64,000 nt of DNA, taken from positions 62,001 through 126,000 of the forward strand of contig JAJDUF010000016.1 in the NCBI GenBank assembly GCA_022826725.1, written 5' to 3'. Below are positions 1 through 8,870 of this stretch, piece by piece. Position 1 is the first letter of the stretch, and each line of letters begins with the position of its first letter. The stretch is from Chloroflexota bacterium. Lineage in GTDB: Bacteria; Chloroflexota; UBA11872; UBA12225; JAJDUF01. Below the pieces are notes generated by a model. It made no database searches, was not told the DNA's origin, and was given only the letters and a program-made list of their open reading frames with translations. The position numbers and the translations under genes were made by a program.

Positions 1-201
1 ATCCGCCAGCACAATATCCCCTATCGGGTTGCCGGCGAAAACCTGGCCTATGCCCCATCGGTAGATGTGGCGCACGCCGGCTTGATGAATAGTCCCGACC
101 ACCGCCACAATATCCTGACCGCCGAATACGGCAAAATCGGCATTGGCGTGGTCTCGGGCGGCATCTACGGCAAGATGTTCACGCAGAACTTCACGAATTA
201 G
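1..201 (+). CDS. CAP-domain (SCP/PR1, YkwD-like) protein, C-terminal fragment
   Basis: The window opens inside this gene; 66 residues remain before the TAG stop. The visible part is the last portion of a CAP domain: an AGENLAY stretch, then MNSPDHRHNIL and a closing GIGVV...GKMFTQNF strand. The motif order and spacing match secreted bacterial CAP proteins of the YkwD type, in which a histidine of the HRxNIL motif contributes to the cleft. The usual cellular role is extracellular and poorly defined. N-terminal signal sequence and any extra domains lie outside the window. The family call is secure, the function is not. Confidence 0.85.
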   Translation: MRQHNIPYRVAGENLAYAPSVDVAHAGLMNSPDHRHNILTAEYGKIGIGVVSGGIYGKMFTQNFTN

Positions 202-258
202 CACCGCAGCGGTCCGCCCACCCCGCACCCCCGGACCTATTCCTCGAACGCCCATGCT

Positions 259-286
259 TTGACAGACGGCGCGAGAGATTTATACT
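259..286 (+). promoter_or_regulatory. Sigma70-type promoter of the aminotransferase gene
   Basis: A perfect -35 hexamer TTGACA (259-264) is followed after 16 bases by TATACT (281-286). The predicted transcript starts near 293, leaving a leader of about 120 nt before the ATG at 415. This argues against an upstream start codon for the aminotransferase. Confidence 0.75.
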
Positions 287-414
287 CGACATATCCCCTA
301 CTCGCCGGCCGGCGCCGGTCGCGGGGAGCCTTTCCTGCCGCCGCCGTCGGCACCGCGCCGGTCCAACGGGCGTCTGCACAGGATAACGGGATAACCAAGC
401 AACAGGAGAGCTTG

Positions 415-1614
415 ATGGTGATAGCAACTGCGGTGAGATTGGCGACCCGCATGGCCGACCTCGGCACGGAATCGGCCTTTGAGGTACTCGCGCGTGCCCG
501 CCAGCTGGAGCGGGAAGGGCACCATATCATCCACATGGAGATCGGAGAGCCGGATTTCCCCACGCCACAGCACGTGAAGGACGCCGCGAATGACGCTCTC
601 GCGGCCGACGAGACCAAGTACGGCCCGTCCGCGGGCATCATGCCCTGCCGTGAAGCGGTGGCAGCGCACGTGTCCGAGACACACGGCGTGCCGATCACAC
701 CGGAGCAAGTCGTCATCACGCCCGGCGCCAAGCCGCCGATCTTCTATGCCACGCTCGCCCTCGTTGACGAGGGTGATGAGGTGCTGCTGCCCGACCCCGG
801 CTTTCCGATCTACGAATCCGTGGTCGCGTTCGTCGGGGGGCGGCCCATCTCCGTGCCCCTCAGTGAAGCCAACGAGTTCCGGTTTGAGGTCGCAGAGCTG
901 GAGCGGCGTATCACCTCGCGGACGAAGATGATTGTCCTCAACTCCCCGCAGAACCCCACCGGCAGCGTCCTCACCGCCGAGGATGTCGCGGGCATTGCGA
1001 ATCTCGCCCGTGAGCACGATCTCTGGGTCATCAGCGACGAGATCTACTCGCGCCTGCTGTTCACGGGCGACGCGCCGAGCATCCTGTCCGAACCGGGGAT
1101 GGCCGAGCGGACGGTGTTGGTGGACGGCTTCTCCAAAGCGTACTCGATGACCGGCTGGCGCCTAGGCTACGGCGTGATGCCCGAAGACGTGGCCGAGGCC
1201 ATGGCCCAGCTCCAGAACAACTGCTCGTCATGTACCACGACCTTCGTTCAGCACGCCGGGATCGCCGCCCTCCACGGACCGCAGGACTCGGTAGACGAAA
1301 TGGTCGCCGCCTTCCGCAGCCGCCGCGATCTGGTCGTCGGGCGCCTGAATGAAATGCCCGGCGTCCACTGCCTCTCTCCGCATGGCGCCTTCTACGTCTT
1401 CCCGCGCGTCGAGGTACCGGGCCTCACGAGCAAAGAGATCGCCGACTACCTCCTGGAGCGTTCTGGCGTCGCCATCCTCGCCGGTACCGCGTTCGGCGCC
1501 GCCGGCGAGGGCTACCTGCGTCTCTCCATCGCCACGGCTACCGAGCAGTTGGAAGTCGGTCTGGACCGGATCGCGCAAGGGCTGGCCGAGCTACGCGCCG
1601 GCCAGCGGCTCTAG
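415..1614 (+). CDS. Class I/II pyridoxal-phosphate aminotransferase (AspC/alanine transaminase-like)
   Basis: A 399-residue fold-type I PLP enzyme that should transfer an amino group between an amino acid and a 2-oxo acid in the cytoplasm. Visible landmarks are the substrate-side motif IGEPDF near residue 45, NPTG with Asn180, the SDEIYS aspartate/tyrosine pair, and the PLP-binding Lys241 in FSKAYSMTGWRLGY. The length fits the aspartate/alanine aminotransferase family. I chose ATG 415 because AGGAGAG lies 5-10 bases upstream and a strong promoter at 259-286 sits inside the longer open frame. The gene is monocistronic, followed by a hairpin repeat. Substrate (aspartate, alanine or other) cannot be told from sequence alone. 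Confidence 0.93.
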   Translation: MVIATAVRLATRMADLGTESAFEVLARARQLEREGHHIIHMEIGEPDFPTPQHVKDAANDALAADETKYGPSAGIMPCREAVAAHVSETHGVPITPEQVVITPGAKPPIFYATLALVDEGDEVLLPDPGFPIYESVVAFVGGRPISVPLSEANEFRFEVAELERRITSRTKMIVLNSPQNPTGSVLTAEDVAGIANLAREHDLWVISDEIYSRLLFTGDAPSILSEPGMAERTVLVDGFSKAYSMTGWRLGYGVMPEDVAEAMAQLQNNCSSCTTTFVQHAGIAALHGPQDSVDEMVAAFRSRRDLVVGRLNEMPGVHCLSPHGAFYVFPRVEVPGLTSKEIADYLLERSGVAILAGTAFGAAGEGYLRLSIATATEQLEVGLDRIAQGLAELRAGQRL

Positions 1615-1975
1615 GCGCGGGCCGGCGGTTGAGACCCGTCATTCCCGCGCAGGCGGGAATCTACCCCCCTCTCTATCGCTCCGCGATGGAGAGGGGCCGG
1701 GGGTGAGGACCAGCGGGAGACCAGGCCGCAAGGCGCCATTTGTACGGCGGCCAGCAATGATGCTAGGATAGAAGCGGGCGGGCTGCGCGTCCGGTGCTCA
1801 GGACCATCTGCCTGCGACGCGCACCTCTGTCAAGTAATCCGCCTGGTCAGCAACTGACTCTCGCTCGGCGGCGACCGCGCACACGCGCGAAGCTCCGGGA
1901 TAGCGGTGGAACAACCGCCGCCACTCCCTTGCCGGTATGGGCCGGTCCCACCACACGGGACCAAAGTAGGAAACC
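1615..1975. other. Intergenic region with one repeat element and a possible promoter
   Basis: No gene is supported here. Bases 1641-1709 are a composite hairpin repeat. A TTGTAC (1740-1745) and an extended -10 TGCTAGGAT (box at 1764-1769), 18 bases apart, could drive the downstream DtxR-type gene with a leader of about 200 nt. The -35 match is poor, so the promoter is tentative. Confidence 0.4.
1641..1709. repeat. Composite intergenic hairpin repeat (copy 1)
   Basis: Two modules sit side by side. 1641-1660 is a perfect palindrome with arms ATTCCCGC/GCGGGAAT. 1665-1709 is a CCCTCTC..GAGAGGG stem with an extra ATCGC/GCGAT pairing, followed by GCCGGGGGTGAGG. The same modules recur at many gene borders in the window. 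Confidence 0.9.
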
Positions 1976-2731
1976 ATGGCAACAGAAACCACACCAGGCT
2001 CTACGGACACCATCACGGACAAGGCCGCACAGTATTTGGAGGCAATCTATCTGCTGATCTCCGAGGGCCGCCCCGCCATCGCCGCGCGGGTCGCCGAGAT
2101 CGTCGGGGTCACACCACCGACGGTGCTGGGCACGCTGCGCCGCTTGCAACAGCAAGGCCTGATCCGCCTAACCCAGCGCAAGGAAATCCGCTTGACCGAG
2201 GAGGGCCATGCGTTCGCCGAGCGGCTCATGCGCCGGCATCGCCTGATGGAGCGCTTCCTCACCGACGTGCTCGGCTTGGATTGGCGGCAGGCGCACGAAG
2301 AGGCCGAGCGCTTGGAGCACGCCGTATCCCCAGTGCTTGAGGAACGGCTGGCGGCGGTCCTTGGCGATCCGGCCACCTGCCCCCACGGCAATCCGATCCC
2401 CGGCAGCCGGAGCGCCAGCCTGCTCGACCTCTCGCCCCAAATGCGCCTCAGTGAATGCGACGTCGGTCAAGCCGCCACCGTGATCCGCATTGAGGAAGCG
2501 GCCGAGTGGGACCTGGACCTCCTGACCTTCCTCGAACGTCACCGGATCAAGCCGGGTGAGACGCTCAACATCCGCGACGTGGCCGCCTTCAACGACACCA
2601 TTACCGTAACTGGCGTAGACGGCGACGTGGTGCTCGGTAACAAAGCCGCCGAGCGCGTCTGGGTTCACCCCACCACCGCAGTTGCCGAGGGCACCAGCGT
2701 CGCGCGCGCGCCGGTTGCTGTAGCCGGCTAG
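1976..2731 (+). CDS. DtxR/MntR-family metal-dependent transcriptional regulator with FeoA-like domain
   Basis: A 251-residue regulator of the DtxR family, which represses metal uptake genes when loaded with Fe2+ or Mn2+. Residues about 15-75 form the winged helix (YLEAIYLL..AARVAEIVGVTPPTVLGTLRRLQQQGLI), residues about 80-140 the helical dimerisation and metal-binding region (MRRHRLMERFL, EEAERLEH..SPVLEERL, CPHGNPIPG), and residues about 160-235 a FeoA/SH3-like domain. The three-part layout is that of full-length DtxR/IdeR. ATG 1976 has GTAGGAAACC just before it. No metal transporter gene is adjacent, so its targets are elsewhere. Whether it senses iron or manganese is not decidable here. 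Confidence 0.93.
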   Translation: MATETTPGSTDTITDKAAQYLEAIYLLISEGRPAIAARVAEIVGVTPPTVLGTLRRLQQQGLIRLTQRKEIRLTEEGHAFAERLMRRHRLMERFLTDVLGLDWRQAHEEAERLEHAVSPVLEERLAAVLGDPATCPHGNPIPGSRSASLLDLSPQMRLSECDVGQAATVIRIEEAAEWDLDLLTFLERHRIKPGETLNIRDVAAFNDTITVTGVDGDVVLGNKAAERVWVHPTTAVAEGTSVARAPVAVAG

Positions 2732-2846
2732 CCGTGATTATGTCAAGCTCGGCACGGCTCCCGCCGGAGCGCCAAGCACCGCCCACCTCCGGCCGGCATC
2801 TCGGCCCCGGACCGCCGCTTGCTCGTATCCCTCCCGGTGCCTCGCT

Positions 2847-3515
2847 ATGAACGGCGCGGCTGGCCCGGTTGATCGGCCGTGGTGGTGGCCGGACTATCGC
2901 CAACTGCTGCGGCTGAACTGGACGTGGATCGCCGCAGCGGGGGCTATCTTTCTCCTCGGCTGTCTCGTGGGTTTCGCCAGCGCCCGTGTTGCGCCGGAGA
3001 GGACTCTTGAAGTCGTGGAACCGGTCCTCAGCCAGCTCGAAACGCTCGCCGCGCAAGTCTTGGCAACCGATAGCCCGCTCGTCCGCTCCGGACTGATCTT
3101 CGCAAACAACGCTCGCGCCTCGGTACTGACCTTACTGCTCGGCGCCGGCTTTGGTCTCGTGCCGCTCGGCGTCCTGCTCGCCAACGGCTCCATCATCGGC
3201 CTGCTCATCGGTTTCGGCACCGGCACGCCGCTCCCGACCCTGCCCGACCTACCGCGCGATCCGCTGTTTTTTGCTGCGGCGCTCTTGCCGCACGGGATTA
3301 TCGAGCTACCGGCCGTGTTGGTCATCGCTGCCTGGAGCCTTAAGCTCGGCCTCGCCCCGTGGCTCCCGTCCGCAGCGGGCGCTCGCGCCGCCATCTGGCG
3401 CACAACCGCCCGCGAATCCCTCCAGATTCTGGTGCCGGTACTCGTCCTGCTGCTCGTGGCGGCAGTGATCGAAGCAAACGTCACGTTGGCCCTGGTGCAA
3501 TGGCTACAAGGCTAA
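2847..3515 (+). CDS. SpoIIM/DUF95-like integral membrane protein
   Basis: A 222-residue polytopic membrane protein. It has an N-terminal membrane helix (about 28-48), a soluble stretch, then three or four helices. The conserved family marks are visible: FANNARAS before the second helix, LPHGIIELPA near residue 150, and the final IEANVT. In sporulating Firmicutes SpoIIM acts in septal peptidoglycan remodelling during engulfment, but the DUF95 family occurs widely in non-sporulating bacteria, where the role is not known. No sporulation gene is nearby, so I do not infer sporulation. The gene stands alone on the plus strand. Confidence 0.88.
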   Translation: MNGAAGPVDRPWWWPDYRQLLRLNWTWIAAAGAIFLLGCLVGFASARVAPERTLEVVEPVLSQLETLAAQVLATDSPLVRSGLIFANNARASVLTLLLGAGFGLVPLGVLLANGSIIGLLIGFGTGTPLPTLPDLPRDPLFFAAALLPHGIIELPAVLVIAAWSLKLGLAPWLPSAAGARAAIWRTTARESLQILVPVLVLLLVAAVIEANVTLALVQWLQG

Positions 3516-3625
3516 CGCCTGTGCGGCGCCTAGGGCCGGCCCCTATCTGATCCCCGATTCACAGGGGGATGGGGCTACAGCATGTTGCATCCCGATGGCA
3601 CCCTGTCAGCACCGTCTCCGGCGCA

Positions 3626-3664
3626 CTCCCCTCTCCACATGGTGGAGAGGGGGCCGGGGGTGAG
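3626..3664. repeat. Hairpin repeat, CTCTCC/GGAGAG module
   Basis: A stem CCCCTCTCCAC..GTGGAGAGGGG followed by GCCGGGGGTGAGG, between convergent genes. Same module as the other intergenic repeats. Confidence 0.85.
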
Positions 3665-3670
3665 GCACGA

Positions 3671-3952
3671 CTATATCTGGTACATCCCGCGCTCGAAGCC
3701 ATCGAGCAGCAGCAGGTAGCTGGTGCCGACCACCCCCTCCTCGGGGTTGCGAACCCGCACGCGCACTCGGCCGCCGGCGTAGCGAATCAGCACCTCGCGC
3801 TCGCCGATCTCCTCCAGCACCGCCACCGGGTCATTGGGATACCGACACAGCAGCTCCGGCACTCGCGTGTCCCCCACGTAAATGCGGCCCACATTCCATT
3901 CGGGCAAGTCGGCAACGGCACCTGTCGTCGCGGTGTCCTGCTCCGTACTCAT
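3671..3952 (-). CDS. Small hypothetical protein (93 aa)
   Basis: An open frame of 93 codons with a good Shine-Dalgarno (GGAGGGG) a few bases before the ATG. The protein is soluble and acidic at the N-terminus; the middle reads IYVGDTRVPELLCRYPNDPVAV and the C-terminal half alternates basic and hydrophobic residues (VLIRYAGGRVRVRVRNPEEG), as expected of a small beta-barrel. I do not recognise the family. It lies convergent to the SpoIIM-like gene. Coding status is likely, function unknown. Confidence 0.65.
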   Translation of the reverse strand: MSTEQDTATTGAVADLPEWNVGRIYVGDTRVPELLCRYPNDPVAVLEEIGEREVLIRYAGGRVRVRVRNPEEGVVGTSYLLLLDGFERGMYQI

Positions 3953-4143
3953 CGCTCCCCTCCGTCACGTTCCGCCTCGCAGTTCTCGGCTTTCCCCGCC
4001 TCTGGCGTTCATACGATAGCATCTCCGCTGGCGCCGGCATCAGCACCGAAGGCGGTCTTGCGTAAGCGTCCTAGCCCTGGCTATCTGCGCCGTGTATCAT
4101 GGCGCCAGACCGGTGCAGCCGTCTACCTGGAGGAGCGCGTGCG

Positions 4144-5751
4144 ATGAACAAGCCAACGAGGGCCGGACCTATCGGACTCTGCTCAGGATTGCTGCTGCTC
4201 TGTGTGGCGCTCTTCTTCGGGGCACCATCAGCGTGGGCCGCGGACTGCAAGTTTGTCCTCGGTTTCGCCACGCTCAAAGCCATGATTGACGAGGCGGAAG
4301 GACCGGAGAAGGTCGGTCAGTGCCTGGAAAATGAGCACTTCAACCCTGAGAAAGGTGCTGCCCTCCAGCGGACCACCGGCGGCCTCCTGGTGTGGCGCAA
4401 GGCGGATAACCGGACCGCTTTCACCGACGGCTATCGCACGTGGGTCAACGGCCCCTACGGCTTGCAAGTGCGGCTGAACACCGAGTATTTCGACTGGGAA
4501 GTACCGGCCGCCTTGCAGCTGGAGGTGTTGAAGAACGCCGAGTACCTCTCCGAATGGCCGACCGCCGGGAAGGCCAAGCTGACCGACGGCATGTTCTTCG
4601 AGCCTTACGAGCCAGGCTCGGCCAGCGGCACATACCTCTTCCTGAGCGAGCAAGTTGCGTATGGCGACCTGAATAGCGACGGTGCTGCCGATGCGGTCGT
4701 CATCCTGGACGCCAGTGGCGGCGGCAGTGGCACCTTCCGGTACCTGGCTGCCGTCGTCAACGAGGCGGGCCAGCCACGGCACGTCGCGTCTGCCTTGCTC
4801 GGTGATCGCGTCAGGATTGAGTCCCTGACGATTCAGGCCGGCCGGATCGTCGTGGGGCTGATCGGTCACGGGCCGGGCGACGGGGCTTGCTGCCCGACTC
4901 ACGAACAGACCCTCGCGTTCCAACTGGCTGGCGATACTCTGGAGGAGGTACCTCTGACGCTACGGCAACTCAAGAACGCCGAGTACCAATCCGAGTTCCC
5001 GACCGGCGGCAAGGCCAGGCTGACCGACGGCACGTTCTTCGAGCCTTACGAGCCAGGTTCGGCCAGCGGTGTCCGCCTCACTCTGAGCGAGCACGTCGCG
5101 TTCGGCGATCTGAATGACGACGGTGTTGACGATGCTGCCGTCGTCCTGATCGCCGATCCTGGTGGCAGTGGCACCTTCCGACACGTGGCCGCCGTCGTCA
5201 ACGAGGCGGGCCAGCCGCGGCACGCCGCCTCAGCGTTCCTCGGTGATCGCGTCAAGATCGAGTCCCTGGCGGTCCAGGATGGCAAGATCGTCGTACAGTT
5301 GATCGGCCACGGGCCGGACGATCCGCTTTGCTGCCCATCTCAGAAAGTACGCCGTGCATTCCAGCTGGTCGGCAGCACGCTTGAGGAGGTCCCATCAATC
5401 GTGGACGTGCTTTGGCAATGGGAGCGCTTCGAGGACACGCGCGGCCCGGCTTGGGACGTCACCGTAGCCGACCCACAGAAGTACACGCTGCGGCTGCTGC
5501 CCGACGGCACCTTCCAGGTGAAGGCCGATTGCAACGTTGGTAATGGGACGTACACGCTTGCCGGCAGCAGCATTACCTTAATGGTAGGGCCAGTCACCCG
5601 GGCCGCGTGCCCGCCGGAGTCGCACTCCAACACCTTCCTGACCCGGCTCGGCGAGGTAGTGACCTATGTCCTGCACGAGGGCAAGCTGTCCCTGAACTTG
5701 AAGATTGACGGCGGCAATATGGTCTTCACCAGCGCCGAGCCGGACTCCTAG
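4144..5751 (+). CDS. Secreted protein with internal 147-residue duplication and C-terminal META-like domain
   Basis: A 535-residue exported protein. A signal peptide ends at about residue 33 (SAWA-ADC). Residues about 35-125 form an N-terminal module with paired cysteines (FVLGFATL..VGQCL, GGLLVWRKADNRTAFTDGY). Two direct repeats of 147 residues follow, each starting LKNAEY and carrying LTDG.FFEPYEPGSASG, a DLN.DG..DA calcium-loop-like segment and a CC pair. The last 110 residues resemble a META/HslJ domain (FQVKADCNVGNGTYTLAGSS). ATG 4144 has GGAGGAG 8-14 bases upstream. The two repeats are very similar at the DNA level as well. Function is not known; the DLNxDG motifs suggest calcium-stabilised beta structure outside the cell. 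Confidence 0.8.
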   Translation: MNKPTRAGPIGLCSGLLLLCVALFFGAPSAWAADCKFVLGFATLKAMIDEAEGPEKVGQCLENEHFNPEKGAALQRTTGGLLVWRKADNRTAFTDGYRTWVNGPYGLQVRLNTEYFDWEVPAALQLEVLKNAEYLSEWPTAGKAKLTDGMFFEPYEPGSASGTYLFLSEQVAYGDLNSDGAADAVVILDASGGGSGTFRYLAAVVNEAGQPRHVASALLGDRVRIESLTIQAGRIVVGLIGHGPGDGACCPTHEQTLAFQLAGDTLEEVPLTLRQLKNAEYQSEFPTGGKARLTDGTFFEPYEPGSASGVRLTLSEHVAFGDLNDDGVDDAAVVLIADPGGSGTFRHVAAVVNEAGQPRHAASAFLGDRVKIESLAVQDGKIVVQLIGHGPDDPLCCPSQKVRRAFQLVGSTLEEVPSIVDVLWQWERFEDTRGPAWDVTVADPQKYTLRLLPDGTFQVKADCNVGNGTYTLAGSSITLMVGPVTRAACPPESHSNTFLTRLGEVVTYVLHEGKLSLNLKIDGGNMVFTSAEPDS

Positions 5752-5862
5752 CACTGAGCGCCGGCCTCACGTCGCGCAGCTGCGATCATCAGCAGCGCCC
5801 GGAGCCGGCGCCCGGCGTAGGTATACTGAGCCAGCCCTGCTCGCTGGGAGGTATACACACCC

Positions 5863-7314
5863 ATGGCTGCCAATGACCGGCCCAACCTGCTGCTCATCAT
5901 GTCCGATGAGCACGCACCCATGTTCAGCGGCCCCTACGGCCATCCCCTGGTCCAGACGCCCAACCTGGATCGCCTCGCCGCCGATGGTGTGGTCTTCCAA
6001 AACGCCTATTGCAACTCGCCGCTCTGCACCCCTTCCCGCATGTCCTTCATGACCGGGCGATACGTCCACCATATCGGCGCCTGGGATAACTCCATGCCTA
6101 TCCCCTCCGACGCAGTGACGTGGGCACACCGGCTCCGCGCCATCGGCTACGATGCCGTCCTGTCCGGCAAGCAGCACTTCTACGGGCCGGACCAGCTACA
6201 CGGCTTCCGGGCACAGTTGGCCCGCGATCTGCACGCCGAGCGACACCACCCCATTTTCGACTGGTCCGCGGGCACACAGGAGGCACCGCAGCCGTGGGGA
6301 GCGCTGGATCGCGCCGGGCCGGGTACCACCGAGGAGATCGAGGTGGACGACCAGGTCGAGGCAGCGGCGCTCGACTACCTGCGCGATCCGGCCCGGCACC
6401 GGCAGCCCTGGGCGCTCAACGTCTCCTTTATGGCGCCCCACTTCCCGTTCGTCGTCCCGCAGCGCTTCTGGGACCTCTACCCAGAAGCGGAAGTAGACAT
6501 GCCAACGATCCCACCGGGCCACCTCGACAACCAACACCCGGTCTACCGGCGCTTACGACGCATGTTCGGCATGGCGGACTTCTCGGAGGAGCTGGTGCGC
6601 CGGGGCCGCGTGGGCTACTACGGACTGATTACCTACCTCGACGAGAAGATCGGCCGGCTGCTCGACGCGCTGGAGGAAACCGGACAGCGCGAGAACACCG
6701 TGATCGCCTACTTCAGCGATCACGGCGAGATGGCCGGCGAGCACGGCATGTGGCGCAAGTCCAACTTCTACGAGCAGTCGGTGCGCGTACCGCTCCAGCT
6801 GGCCTGGTCGGGACACCTTCCGGCCGGCCGGCGAGTCAACGGGGCGGTCTCGCTGGTGGACTTGGTAGCGACCATCGTCGAGGCAGCCGGCGCCTCACCG
6901 GAGGGCATTGATGGTGATAGTCTGCTCGCGCTGGCTAGAGGCGAGGCAGCAGAGTGGAAAGACGAGGCCTTCTCGGAGTATCTGGCGCACGGGGTCGCGC
7001 GGCCGATGGCCATGCTGCGGCGCGGACAATACAAGCTGAACTACAGCCTGGACGACCCGGTGGAGCTGTACGACTTGGCAAGCGATCCCGGAGAGTTCCA
7101 CGACCTTGGCGGCGACCCGGTGTATCAAGGCATCCGCGAGGAGCTGCGAAGGACGCTCCTGACATACTGGGACCCGGTAGCCTTGGAGCGGCGCGTCCGT
7201 CGGAGCCAACGAGACCGAATGCTGATCCGTGCCGCCGAGACCGGCGGGGCCGACGAAGGCAGCGCCCAGCAGCAGTGGTATGCTTCCGACTCGTCCGGCG
7301 GCCCCCCGAACTGA
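5863..7314 (+). CDS. Sulfatase with canonical Cys-type formylglycine motif
   Basis: A 483-residue alkaline-phosphatase-superfamily sulfatase, which hydrolyses a sulfate ester using a formylglycine made from cysteine. The N-terminal metal-binding segment is LLLIMSDEH; the modification site is Cys55-Thr-Pro-Ser-Arg59 followed by FMTGRY; the second metal segment is AYFSDHGEMAGEHGMWRKSNFYE. The overall layout resembles choline-sulfatase and related short-chain sulfatases, but the substrate cannot be fixed. There is no signal peptide, so it acts in the cytoplasm if the gene is intact. GGGAGG lies 10-15 bases before the ATG, and a TATACT at 5822-5827 may be its -10 box. Maturation needs a sulfatase-modifying enzyme, not present in the window. 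Confidence 0.93.
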   Translation: MAANDRPNLLLIMSDEHAPMFSGPYGHPLVQTPNLDRLAADGVVFQNAYCNSPLCTPSRMSFMTGRYVHHIGAWDNSMPIPSDAVTWAHRLRAIGYDAVLSGKQHFYGPDQLHGFRAQLARDLHAERHHPIFDWSAGTQEAPQPWGALDRAGPGTTEEIEVDDQVEAAALDYLRDPARHRQPWALNVSFMAPHFPFVVPQRFWDLYPEAEVDMPTIPPGHLDNQHPVYRRLRRMFGMADFSEELVRRGRVGYYGLITYLDEKIGRLLDALEETGQRENTVIAYFSDHGEMAGEHGMWRKSNFYEQSVRVPLQLAWSGHLPAGRRVNGAVSLVDLVATIVEAAGASPEGIDGDSLLALARGEAAEWKDEAFSEYLAHGVARPMAMLRRGQYKLNYSLDDPVELYDLASDPGEFHDLGGDPVYQGIREELRRTLLTYWDPVALERRVRRSQRDRMLIRAAETGGADEGSAQQQWYASDSSGGPPN

Positions 7315-7469
7315 GGGGGGAGCGTCGCCCTCCTATAGTCCCCCGTTGCGACGGGGGAGGGTTAGGGAGGGGGCTATAGACTTTCAGGCTGACCAACCTG
7401 GAAGAAAGGGACAGCCCGTCGCCACCGCAACTCCCCTTCCCTGGAGGGAAGGGGCCGGGGGTTAGGTCC
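7315..7469. repeat. Pair of intergenic hairpin repeats
   Basis: Near 7337-7360 a CCCCCGTTGCGACGGGGG hairpin, and at 7431-7469 a CCCCTTCC..GGAAGGGG stem followed by CCGGGGGTTAGG. The second copy ends about 30 bases before the next start codon. Confidence 0.85.
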
Positions 7470-7501
7470 AAATCAGACACCACCATAAGGAGCAGACGAC
7501 G

Positions 7502-8377
7502 ATGACCGTACCTGCCAGTGTCCTCACCGACGAGATCACGATGGACTTTGCCGATGCCGTGCGGACCGCCGCCGATGCGGGCCTTGGCTACGTGGACGTT
7601 CGCGGCGTATGGGGGGGCTTCTTGCACGCCGTGCCCCGGTCACGCTGGCCGGAGATGCAGTCCATCCTCGACGATCACGGCGTCAAGCTGGGCGCTATCC
7701 AGTCGAACTTCGGCAAGTGCCCTATCGAGGGGCCGGAGTACGACGAGCATCGTGCCTTCCTGCCGACGCTCATCGAGCAAGCCCACTACTTCGGCACGAC
7801 GGTCATCCGCACGTTCCCCTTTTGGCAGCCCGACCGGGAGAGCCAGGCTGCCGTGCGCCCCAACCTGGAGCCGACCCTGCCCCAGATCGTGCGCCAATTC
7901 CGGCCCGCCGCTGAGCTGGCCGAGCGGGAAGGCGTCACCCTCGCGCTAGAGCCGGAGCGTTCGACCTACGGTGGCAGTCCCAGCGAGGTCCGGCGCATCA
8001 TTGACGCGCTCGACAGTCCGGCCGTCAGGATCGCCTGGGACGTGGACAACGGCTGGCCCTACGAGCCGATCTTCCCCAATGCCTGGGAGCAGGTGCAGGG
8101 CTACGTCGTCAATGTCCACGTCAAGGACCGGACGTTTGCGCCGGAGCATCCCGAGGGACTCAATCGGGGGCTGAAGACCCTGCTCGGCACGGGCGCGCTG
8201 CCATGGCCGCGGGTGATTCGCTCCTTGCACGAGTCGGGGTATCGCGGTCTCTACAGCATCGAAACACATCTCGGCAAGACTGGCACCTACGGCTACCAGA
8301 AGCTCAAGGCCGCGACGATCTGGTACATGTACGCCCTGCGCGAACTACTGGAGGACGCCGGCCTCGACGCCGCGTAG
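7502..8377 (+). CDS. Sugar phosphate isomerase/epimerase-like TIM-barrel protein (AP endonuclease 2 family)
   Basis: A 291-residue xylose-isomerase-like TIM barrel. Likely metal ligands sit at the strand ends: Glu in LALEPERSTYGG, Asp in IAWDVDNGWPYE, His in VNVHVKDR and Glu in YSIETHLG, in the order usual for the family. These enzymes interconvert keto and aldo sugars, epimerise sugars or act on inositol and related compounds. AAGGAG lies 10-15 bases before the ATG. Its position downstream of a sulfatase is consistent with a sugar catabolic role, but the substrate is unknown. Confidence 0.87.
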   Translation: MTVPASVLTDEITMDFADAVRTAADAGLGYVDVRGVWGGFLHAVPRSRWPEMQSILDDHGVKLGAIQSNFGKCPIEGPEYDEHRAFLPTLIEQAHYFGTTVIRTFPFWQPDRESQAAVRPNLEPTLPQIVRQFRPAAELAEREGVTLALEPERSTYGGSPSEVRRIIDALDSPAVRIAWDVDNGWPYEPIFPNAWEQVQGYVVNVHVKDRTFAPEHPEGLNRGLKTLLGTGALPWPRVIRSLHESGYRGLYSIETHLGKTGTYGYQKLKAATIWYMYALRELLEDAGLDAA

Positions 8378-8451
8378 CGGGGCGGGCCGCGGAGCCAAGC
8401 TGCCTTAGTCTCCAGTTGTTGAGGTAGACCAAGCGTAGGGAGCTAGGAAAC

Positions 8452-8688
8452 ATGGAGGCAATCGGTGTTGCCCTTATTGTAGCGTCCATCATGGGAGGAG
8501 TGGGCTACATTGTGCGGACCATCGTGACCGAGCGCACCAAGCGGCTTTCCATGAGCCAGGAAACGCCGCCGGAGGTCCACGAGCGCCTGACGCGGATCGA
8601 AGCGCGCCTCAGCGACATCGAGTCTAGGCAACATCAGCTCCAAACCACCCAGGAGTGGCAGCAGAAGCTCTTGGAGCGCTCGGAGTAG
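8452..8688 (+). CDS. Small single-span membrane protein with coiled-coil tail (78 aa)
   Basis: One N-terminal hydrophobic helix (about residues 3-25, IGVALIVASIMGGVGYIV) is followed by a basic stop-transfer segment (TERTKR) and a charged helical tail (VHERLTRIEARLSDIESRQ) with heptad-like hydrophobics. GGGAGCTAGG lies before the ATG. The layout is like PspB-type or other small anchored coiled-coil proteins, but I see no family-specific motif. Function unknown. Confidence 0.65.
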   Translation: MEAIGVALIVASIMGGVGYIVRTIVTERTKRLSMSQETPPEVHERLTRIEARLSDIESRQHQLQTTQEWQQKLLERSE

Positions 8689-8708
8689 GTGTCCAGGGTG
8701 AGAGCGCC

Positions 8709-8781
8709 GTAGGGGCAACCCTTGTGGTTGCCCACTCTGGCCCTCCCCCGAGGCCTGGGCGCCCACAAGGGACGCCCCTAC
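8709..8781. repeat. Near-perfect 25-bp inverted repeat element
   Basis: Arm 8709-8733 (GTAGGGGCAACCCTTGTGG...) and arm 8757-8781 are inverted copies that differ at four positions by my reading, separated by 23 bases. Unlike the other intergenic repeats here, this one begins and ends with GTAGGGGC/GCCCCTAC, as many small non-autonomous palindromic elements do. It lies 90 bases before a compositionally foreign gene. Confidence 0.85.
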
Positions 8782-8870
8782 AGGATTGACGGCCGGGCGG
8801 GGATACCCGTTCGGCGCTCGCTACACTGAGTGGCTGACCTTGAAGGTCGGCGGCAGTCTAGGTCTTACTG

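Noticed and set aside
1641..1709. Intrinsic terminators formed by the GC-rich repeats
   Set aside because: Stems are strong but none of the copies I checked is followed by a T-run, so I list them as repeats only.
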